The notes under the pieces: generated by a model
Seen by the model: only the letters and a program-made list of their open reading frames with translations
Told to the model about the DNA's origin: nothing
Databases searched by the model: none
Shown here: one piece after another, positions 46,059 through 64,000 of the stretch
Numbering within the stretch: position 1 is the first letter of the stretch
Layout: every line of letters begins with the position of its first letter
Program-made: the position numbers and the translations under genes
NCBI GenBank assembly: GCA_027972325.1
Contig: JAPMOS010000022.1
Location: 62,001-126,000, forward strand
Direction of reading: 5' to 3'
DNA length: 64,000 nt
From: Paratrimastix pyriformis
Taxonomy: Eukaryota > Preaxostyla > Paratrimastigidae

Positions 46059-46801
46059 TCAAAAGAACTGAGTCAACCACCTCAAACCGTCACCATAACC
46101 ACGCCGCTTGATGACACTGCACATGAAAAGTTCCAGAGGGCGGACACCACGGGAAATGCCCTGGCCCTGCGAAGATTCAACATGATAAGGCGAAAGGGGA
46201 AGGCAACTCAACTGACCTTGCCGGTGGTGGCCAGACGAAGACCCAGAGCAGAGCGAAGTTCGTCTTCGCTCGCAGCATAGGGCATATCAATCTTGTTGCC
46301 AAGAACAAGGAATGGGACATTGGCGATGGACTCATCGTTCAGCAGGCGCTACCAGTAGCCCAGAATGAGCAAAACCCATGAGATTCTTTTGAAACAGACA
46401 TCAAGTTCGCGCTTGGCCTCGGGGAAACGCATGCGGTCAACAGCATCGACGATGAAAACGACAGCATTCACTCCGTGGTAGTATTCCTTCCAAACCAGGC
46501 GTGCCTCCTCATGACCGCCAAGATCATGAGCGCCGATGCGAAGGTTGCCAATCTTCAGCTCTTCGTAAACTGTGAAAGGAGAAGAAATCGGAAGAGAAGA
46601 ATGAAGAAAAAGGGAAGGAAGTGCGAAAAGCAACGAACTGGGCATCTGAGTGGGTTCCTGAGGAATCACGCCGTCATACTTCAACATGTGCAGCAGAGTC
46701 GTCTTCCCAGCGTTATCAAGCCCCAAGAACACCAACTTGCCGCGCTTGTTGAGAAGGCCAGTCCATTCCAGGACCGACTTAATAAAATTCCAGATGAACA
46801 T
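46059..46801 (-). CDS. SAR1: SAR1 small GTPase (COPII coat)
   Basis: GTPase that starts COPII vesicle formation on the ER. Start ATG 46801 ([20 protein letters not shown]), the amphipathic N-terminal helix. Then [20 protein letters not shown] (P loop), the switch regions [20 protein letters not shown] with ARLVWK, and [20 protein letters not shown]. Intron 46349-46399 leads to [15 protein letters not shown] (NKID guanine-binding motif), and intron 46167-46216 to [20 protein letters not shown] with GLRWLTQFF, the family C-terminus. The first intron is 46570-46638. All phases close. One difference from most SAR1 proteins is HDLGGHEEA in place of fDLGGHeqA at the DxxGG motif; the catalytic histidine is kept. 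Confidence 0.95.
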
Positions 46802-47214
46802 GATTGTTCTAAAAAATCGAGCGGGTTTGCCACGTGGACAGGCTTGGCGAACTCAACAAACCTCGGTCAGATGTGCCGGGGGAATATCCAACCGTGGAAA
46901 ATTCGGACCCGCCGCATGAACGATTTTTTGTTTGTTTGGTTGGATCATGATGTGGTGGTGGGACGGATTCCAACGCTCTCATGGCCTAATCGGAAATTGG
47001 TCCCCGAAAAATAAAAAACTGGATGCTCCGATGTCCGAGTGCAGCACTCTTCGTGCGTCGTCGGACAGTGTCTCTTCAACACTTTCCAAGCGCTTCGATA
47101 ATATCAAACAGAAACGGGAGGGCGAAGCCATGCAAGCACCCTCCCAGCAACCCAGTCGATGTGAAAAGGCGGAGGACGCGCGCTGAAGACGGACGTCCAG
47201 CAAGGCCCGGGGGT
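46802..47214. other. Intergenic region upstream of SAR1 and downstream of PRP40
   Basis: About 410 bp. Contains the SAR1 promoter (minus-strand gene) and the PRP40 3' flank. No coding signal, tRNA or repeat that I can support. Confidence 0.4.
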
Positions 47215-50200
47215 TCATTCCGTGGCCATGGGGGCTGGGCTGGGAGCCGGGGCCTCCTTGTCCTCCCGTTGCTCCTTGCTCGCATGGCGCTCGCGCCTCT
47301 CGGGGTCCTTGCCCTCCTTCTCCTTGCGGTCCTCCCTGCGGTCCTCCTTCCGGTCCTTGTCCTCCTTCCGCTCTGGGGCCGAGTCGCGGCTCTCGTCCCG
47401 GCGGCTGCGTTTGCTGCGCTCCTTCCGGTCGTCCTCCTCCCGGTCGCGCCGCTCCGAGCGGTGGCTGCTGTGGGCCCGGCTGCGGCTCCGGTCGCGGCTC
47501 CGGTCGCGGCCCTCCTTGCGGCTGCTGCGGCGCTCGGAGCGCGAGCGGCTCCGGGTCCGTCGGTGGCCGGCGGGGCTCCGCGAGCGGGACGCTGATCGGC
47601 TGTGATGGTGGTGGTGCCGCTGCGCAGGGAGGACGGGCAGATCATCGAACCAACAGTCGCAAGTGAGCATCATGGCGGTGCCGAGGGGGCGCGGACACGG
47701 GTGAGATCGAAGGACGACCGGGGATGGGGGGCGGACCTTCTTGTGGTCGTCGTCGTCGGCCTTGCGGTCCTTGCCCTCGTCCCGGTCCTTGTCCTTCTTG
47801 TCCGCCTTGGGCTCCTTCTCCTCGCCGCCCCGCTTGGCCTCGTCCTTCTCGGCCTTGTCGTCCTTTTCGGCCTTCTTGTCCTCGTCCTGCAACGTGGGCG
47901 TGGGGAAAGCAAATCGGATCGGGACATCCGGCGAGGCGCACACGAAGCGCAGGAAGGACACCTGACGGGAAGGGCCGGCCGGGGCAGCAGGGGGGCAGAC
48001 AGACCTCGTGGTGCTTCTTCTTCTTGTGCTTCTTCTCCTTGGGCTTGTCCTTGTCCTTGTCTTTGTCGCCGCCCTCCTCCTCCTCCTTCTTCCGGCGCTC
48101 GTGGCGCTCCTTCCGGCGGCGCTCCTTCTCTTCGTCCTTCTCCTTCTTCTCCCGGTCGGCCTCCTGCTCCCCCGGGTTCGCCTCGCCCGTGGCCGTGGCC
48201 GTGGCCGTGGGGGCAGCCTCCTGGCCCTCAGTGGCCGTGGCCGTGGGGGCAGCGGCCTTCTCCTCGCGCCTCTTGCGGTCGCGCTCTTCGCGCTGGGCAG
48301 CCTCCCGGTCGCGGACGTACTGCAGGTTGGCCACGTAGGCGGTGAAGACCTCCCGGGCGGCCTCCTCCCCGAGCAGGTTCAGATGGGTGGCGCTCGCCGA
48401 CAGCTTCGGCCGGCACTGGGGGGGGGGGGGGGGGGGGGGACAGAAGAAGTGGGATGAGGATGGGTCGCGGCCGGGCGGGCGGGCGTTGACGGAGGAGGGA
48501 GGGGGCGCGGACCTCCTCCCAGGCGGCCTCGGCCGTGACGAAGGCGGAGAGCTTGAGCTGCTCCTTGAACCGCTCGACCAGCTTCTCCTTGCGCTTCTCG
48601 GCCGCCTTGGCCTTCAGCTTGGCCTTCTCCAGCAGCTGCAGCCCCCGCGCCACACCCGGCCCGGCCAGAGGGAATGTGGTCAGCAAACAGTCAAGGGCCG
48701 CCGGTCGGCCAGCGGGCAGAAGGAGCGCATAGAAGGAGCGCACAAGGACAGAAAGAGCGCAGGGGGGGTGGGACGGACCTCGGTGAAGAGGATGTCGAGG
48801 TTCTGAACGGAGATGCTCTTGAGGCGGTCCGCGTCCAGGGCGCCCATCCACTCCTGCTGGCTCATGGCCGGGGTCACCTCCACCCGGCGCTCCTGCGGGG
48901 GGCGCAGATACACCGCGAACTCAAATTGAGGACACTGCCCTGGCCCATGCCCCCCCCCCGGCAACACCCAACACCCAACGAGAGGGAAAGGAAGGGGAAG
49001 GGAGATGCGGCACGGACGGTCATCATCTCGGTGACGGCCCGGCGCTGTTCGGACAGCTGCCTGCTGAGGTCCTCGACGAAGTCCTCGAAGAGCCGGCCCG
49101 GGGTGGTGGGGTCCTGGGCCAGCACGTCCAGGTAGCGGGGCTGCTTGTCGATCGCGGCCAGGTACTCGCGCCACTTGGTGGTCGGCGTCAGGTCGCCCGC
49201 CTCGTAGGCCTCTTGGATCATTTGCTGGGGGGGGGGGGGGGGGGGGGGCATGGTTGAGGACGGAGCAACAGAGGTGCAGGGCAGTGAAGGCAGACGGGAA
49301 TGTGGGGCAGGGCTGGGGGGGCATGGACATGGGCAACGGGGCGGGCAGCCTGCGGACCCTGAAGTCGTCCCGCTGCTGCTTCTCGAGCTTCCGCTTGGCC
49401 TCCTTGGCCTTCTGGTACTCCTCCTGGGCGCGCCGCTCGAGCTCGCGCATGTGGTCGTCCCAGACGGAGAGCCGGTCGGCCTTCTCGAGGGCCGTGTAGC
49501 GGGGGTCGTGGTCGAGCAGGTCCTGGGCCTCCTTGAACTTGGTCCGCAGGGTGATCTGGGTGGTCTCCTCGAGGAGCTCCTTGAACTTGACCATGTTCTC
49601 CTTGCGCTCCGTCTTGGCGCGCTCCTGCACGCCCCCCCAAGCCCCGGGGCACCCGACGGACATGGAATGGTGAGGTGAGGTGAGCAGATGGGACATGGCA
49701 AGTCGCCGCTTCTCGAAGCGAGGTGGGGGTGGAGGCGGGGGTAGGGGTGGCTGTGGGCACTGCGGGCGGACCTTCTCCTTGACCTTGAGCTCGACGAGGA
49801 ACTCCTCGAAGAGGTCCTCCCGGGTCCGCTCGTCGTCCACAGCCTGGAAGCGCTCGTCCTCCTCCAGCAGCGGGCTCACCTTCCTGCACGCGGGGCGGGG
49901 ACGGGACAACCGATGAAGCGAGGGAGCTCGGGCAGAGGGATGGCCATGGGAGTGGAGTGGAGTGGAGTGGAGTGGAGTGGAGTGGAGTGGAGTGGAGTGG
50001 AGTGGAGGAGTGGAGTGGAGTGGAGGAGTGGAGGGAGTGGAGTGGAGTGGAGTGGAGTGGAGTGGAGTGGAGTGGAGTGGAGTGGAGTGGAGTGGGAGGC
50101 GGGGGGACGGACGCCCACTTGGAGGAGGACGTGAGCTCGGTCATCTCGCCCAGCATGGTCACGAAGTCCTCGCGGGTCTTGCGCTCCTGGCGCCGCTTGT

Positions 50201-51647
50201 CCTCCTTCTCCTTCTGTCTCCCCCCCAAGTCCAGCCCACCCCGGCACATCCCAGTCCGAATCGCGTCGTGAGTAAGACCGATCGCTGGCGCTGCAGGCGC
50301 GTGGAGGAGGAGGAGGAGGAGGAGGAGGGGGGGGTAGGCAGATTGGTGACCTTGCGCTTCTGGACGATGAACTCAGTGAATGCCTGCTTCTTCTCGCCGA
50401 TCGAGCGAAGGCACCGGTAGCGGTCGTCGTCCTGGATGGCCTTCATGGCCTGGTCCCACGTCCAGCCCGACTCGACACCCTGCCCCGCGCCCACGTCCAC
50501 CGACCGTGCAGAGTGATCAGCTGGGAGAACGGAGCGAATATCGCGGAGGAGGGCGCGGAGGGGGGGGCGGACCATCTCCTCGAGGAGCTCCTTGAAGGTG
50601 GTGACCCGCTCCTTGGGGGTGCCCCAGTCCTTCTCGGGCTCCTTCTTCGCGGGCTTGCCCGGGGCCGGCGACTTGGTGGTGGCGGGGGCGGCAGCAGGCG
50701 GGGTCGCCGTCGGGGCCGGGGTCCCGGGGGTGGAAGTGCTGGCAGGGGGGCTTTCAGCCCCGGCGGCAACCGCGGGCGGGGAAGCGGGCGATTGCGGCTC
50801 AGGGTCAGGCGTTTTCGCGCCGGCGGGGATGCTGTCCGCCGCCAGGGGCTGCTGACTGGGGGTGGCCATCAGAGGCGGGGAGGAGGCGGGGACGGGGACG
50901 GCAGTACTGGGAGCCGAGGCGGCGGAGGTGGCACCGGCAGACGTCGCCGAGGCGGCCGCAGGCGCGGCGCCCGAGGCGCCCTTCTCGAGGGCGGCCAGGA
51001 CTTCGGGGGGCAGCGTCCAGACGGTTTTCTTGGTGCTGACGTGCATCCAGTACTTGCGGCCCTCGGGGGTGCGGTACTCCTTCCACTCGGCCAGGGCCAC
51101 CCGCTCCTCGGGGGTCTTCAGGGCGTCGGGCTTCTCCCAGGCCGACTCACGGGTGATGTTATTGAAGTAGTACGTGCGCCCGTCGGTCGCGACGTGCTCC
51201 GTCCATTCGGACTGGGCGGTCTTGGCTGCTCCGGGTTGAGGGGCCCCTGCAGCGGGCATTTGAGGCGGCACCTGCTGTTGAGCGGCTGCAGCCTGCGGAG
51301 GTGGATAGGCCCCAGGCGCCATCTGTGGGGGGAGCTGGGGAGGGAATCCAGGCATACCACCGCGGGGGCCACCCATTTGTTGGGGGGGAGGGGGAAACGG
51401 GGATTGACCCTGGCCGAAGGCCGGAGGAGGAAGTCCCATGCCACCCTGAGGCATCTGCAAACGGGCATGTGCATTTATCGCATGGACGAGAACGGAAGGC
51501 GCGAAACGGCAGACCATGCCAGATGACAGAAATGATGGTGGCGGAGGGATCCATTGGCCACCTTGTTGACCACCTAAAGTGCCCACATAGAGCGCTTAAG
51601 GGGTATGGGTGCGAACACAGACCGGGTGGGAAGAACATCCCAAACAT
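47215..51647 (-). CDS. PRPF40: Pre-mRNA processing factor 40 (PRP40) with RS-type tail
   Basis: U1 snRNP-associated splicing factor. Start ATG 51647 ([16 protein letters not shown] across intron 51574-51622); intron 51455-51514 follows. A Pro/Gln-rich N-terminus leads to two adjacent WW domains: [20 protein letters not shown] (about 51145-51210) and [20 protein letters not shown] (about 51030-51100), the PRP40 arrangement. Then come an Ala/Pro linker and a series of FF domains: [11 protein letters not shown] plus [30 protein letters not shown] plus [40 protein letters not shown] plus [29 protein letters not shown]; and a divergent [13 protein letters not shown]. The C-terminal 250 residues are charged KE/KD repeats followed by an RS-rich segment (RSASRSRSP) with a His5 tract. 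Stop TGA at 47215. Introns contain poly-C on the sense strand (48418-48439, 49227-49248) and a CTCCA minisatellite (49951-50093). Confidence 0.9.
49951..50093 (+). repeat. (TGGAG)n minisatellite in a PRP40 intron
   Basis: About 27 units of the 5-mer TGGAG with two short interruptions. On the sense strand of PRP40 it reads CTCCA, a pyrimidine-rich array between recognisable FF-domain exons. Confidence 0.9.
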
Positions 51648-51807
51648 CTGCGGCTTTATGAAAGTTTGATGAGACTTGTGCTAATGAAATATCCGTGACA
51701 AACCATGCCCTGTCCCTGTGGGGGGGGATTCAGCATCTGCTTTCAGTGATCTTTATTACCCGGGGATCGCAGGCTAGTGCAAACGTTGTTCTGTGCCGGC
51801 CCCTCTG
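51648..51807. promoter_or_regulatory. Divergent promoter region PRP40 / CHD1
   Basis: 160 bp between the start codons of PRP40 (-) and CHD1 (+), AT-richer than both genes, with an 8-9 base G run near 51720. It probably holds both core promoters; no TATA box is obvious. Confidence 0.5.
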
Positions 51808-62562
<10,755 letters not shown>

Positions 62563-62765
62563 GTCCCGCCTGCAAGAGGGCAGCCCCACCGCCGGCACCA
62601 CCGGCAGCCTCCACCCGCCTGCAGCTTGGGCTGCTGCCCCTTGCCCCACCGGGGCCCCCACCGGGGCCTAGCGGGAGGCCATCCTCCTCGCCCTCGCGCC
62701 TCTTCCCATCACCCTCCCCACCCACCGCCGCCCTGCCCCTGCCCGCCGCTGACCCTGCCCCACGC

Positions 62766-62813
<48 letters not shown>

Positions 62814-62816
62814 GGC
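62563..62816 (+). other. Gap between CHD1 and the next Pro-rich reading frame
   Basis: About 250 bp, GC-rich, without a clear signal. The CHD1 stop TAA overlaps a good GTAAGT donor, so the possibility that this is an intron and the downstream frame belongs to the same transcript cannot be excluded. A CAG/AGC trinucleotide run (about 62769-62811) lies at its end. Confidence 0.35.
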
Positions 62817-64000
62817 ATGGGCGACCCATCCGCTCCGCCCCTCACGGCCTCGGCCACTGTCGCGCTCGCGCCCGCGCCACCCACCGCCACCACCCCACCT
62901 GCCGCCCCCGGCCCGCCCCCGGCCGCCATCATGCACAGCGAGTCGCCAGGCCCGGAGGCGTTCTGGGTGAGCGGCACCTCGCCCGTCCCGCTGCCCTCGC
63001 CCGCATCGCCCGCGGCCTTCCTGGGGGCCCCCGCCAGCACCCCGCTGCCCTTCGGGTTCCTCTTCGACCCGCTCGACCCGCGCCCGCTGGCGAGCCTCCT
63101 GGGGGCCAGCCCGCCCCCGGCCCCCTTGGCCCCGCCCCTGACGCCCCCCGGCGGGCCGGCCGATGAGGGCACCCCCCCATGGCCCCTGCTGCTTGCCGAG
63201 CCGCTGGCTGAGCTGGACGGCCTCGGCCCGGGTGCCGGCCTGGGCGAACTGGGCCTGCTCTCCCCCCACGGGGCCATGTCCCTGTCCTCGGGGGGCCTCC
63301 TCTCGCCGCGCCCGTCCCCCTCCCCGGCCAGCCTGGCCCTCGGGGTGGCGCCGTCCATCATCCCGTCCCCGGCCGTCCCCGGCCCGGCCACCGGCACCCC
63401 CCCGCTCCCTGACGTCGCGACCGCAGCAGCGGGGACACCGGCATCGGCGCCGCCACCTGTGGCCGAGACGGCGCCCCGGGCACCCGAGCATCCGCATCCC
63501 CCGCTCGTCCCTGCTCCCGCCCCGCCGCAGGCGGCCAGCAGCGGGGCGGCTTTCACCGCACAGGAGCCGGCGACCGCCCCCTCGGTCGGCGGGCCGGCAT
63601 CCTCCGCCGCCCCCTCCGCGCCTCCGCTCGGCTGCGCCCTGCGTCTCACCTCACCCCCGACGCGCCCCCGCCGCCCCCGCAGCGCCTCCCGACCCCCGCC
63701 ATTACGTCTCCATCGCCCACCCTGCCTCCACCCTCCTGCCCGGCCCTGGCCGGCGGCGAGAACCCGCCTCCGCCCCTCGCCGCCCCCGCCCCGGTCATGG
63801 CCCCGCCCCCTCCGGTGGCCCCGCGCGCCCACCTGGCCCACGTGCGCCTCCCCAACGGGCTGTGCTCCTGCGGCCGCTTCCACCGGGATGCCCTCGGCCA
63901 CCGGGCCGCGCCCCCGCCCCGCCGCGCAAGCACCGCCGCCGCCACCTCGGGGGCCCAACCGCACCACCACACCCACAGCCACCGCAGCCACCGCAGCCCT
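62817..64000 (+). CDS. Pro/Ala-rich protein, 5' part only
   Basis: Not recognised. A frame starting at the ATG at 62817 (MGDPSAPPLTASATVALAPA), preceded in frame by an alanine run encoded by GCA repeats, stays open to the window end. Early parts have some non-random hydrophobic content, such as PEAFWVSGTSPVPLPSP, FLFDPLDPRPLASLLGA and LLAEPLAELDGLGPG. After about 63645 a different frame looks more protein-like, with RAHLAHVRLPNGLCSCGRFH (about 63826-63885) and a His-rich end. A frame slip in a C run or a short intron is therefore likely. Whether this is a separate gene or a 3' exon of CHD1 is open. It resembles the 6600-13329 protein only in composition. Confidence 0.4.
   Translation, partial: MGDPSAPPLTASATVALAPAPPTATTPPAAPGPPPAAIMHSESPGPEAFWVSGTSPVPLPSPASPAAFLGAPASTPLPFGFLFDPLDPRPLASLLGASPPPAPLAPPLTPPGGPADEGTPPWPLLLAEPLAELDGLGPGAGLGELGLLSPHGAMSLSSGGLLSPRPSPSPASLALGVAPSIIPSPAVPGPATGTPPLPDVATAAAGTPASAPPPVAETAPRAPEHPHPPLVPAPAPPQAASSGAAFTAQEPATAPSVGGPASSAAPSAPPLGCALRLTSPPTRPRRPRSASRPPPLRLHRPPCLHPPARPWPAARTRLRPSPPPPRSWPRPLRWPRAPTWPTCASPTGCAPAAASTGMPSATGPRPRPAAQAPPPPPRGPNRTTTPTATAATAA

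Noticed and set aside
49951-50093. Telomere-like or satellite array (TGGAG)n
   Set aside because: Short, intronic in PRP40, and not a telomeric unit type; no sign of a chromosome end.

Overview
This window comes from the nuclear genome of a unicellular eukaryote. It is GC-rich and gene-dense, with many very short introns (about 40-60 bp) and conserved eukaryote-only genes on both strands. The set includes an NCoR-type corepressor, an SLC38A9-like transporter, ECM29 and CHD1 with a C-terminal CHCT domain. This would fit an opisthokont relative (for example a GC-rich holomycotan protist such as Fonticula) or an amoebozoan, but the sequence alone does not fix the species. Splice donors are unusual: most introns begin GTCTG or GTCCG instead of GTRAG. 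Introns often carry long poly-C runs or minisatellites.

Layout, left to right. 1-6087 (-): proteasome scaffold ECM29, cut by the window start. 6600-13329 (+): a huge Pro/Ala/Ser-rich protein with one coiled coil. 13456-14658 (+): proteasome subunit alpha-6. 15001-16297 (-): CDC123-family protein with a C-terminal membrane anchor. 17407-19793 (+): methionine aminopeptidase 2, with a tRNA-Gly(TCC) gene in its last intron. 20332-22357 (-): SLC38A9-like amino-acid transporter. 22474-23180 (-): small coiled-coil protein. 23288-29958 (-): NCoR/SMRT-like corepressor. 30429-31329 (+): NMN adenylyltransferase. 31447-31850 (+): unrecognised small protein. 32420-37102 (-): nucleoporin NUP107. 37269-39235 (+): eIF3e. 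39550-43570 (+): cullin-3. 43764-44245 (-): thioredoxin-fold protein. 44521-45874 (+): type I membrane protein with Ig-like repeats. 46059-46801 (-): SAR1 GTPase. 47215-51647 (-): splicing factor PRP40. 51808-62562 (+): chromatin remodeller CHD1, with a tRNA-Met(CAT) gene in an intron. 62817-64000 (+): start of another Pro-rich reading frame, cut by the window end.

The genes are housekeeping and are not arranged in operons. Several neighbours diverge from very short shared promoters: NUP107/eIF3e 166 bp and PRP40/CHD1 160 bp. Several conserved proteins (PSMA6, NCoR, CHD1) show single-base frame breaks, mostly in or next to C runs. I read these as probable assembly errors in homopolymers, not as decayed genes. 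Exon limits given to the base were placed by matching remembered protein families and checking phase by hand. Where a limit is uncertain I say so. No mobile element, virus-like element, CRISPR array or rRNA was found.
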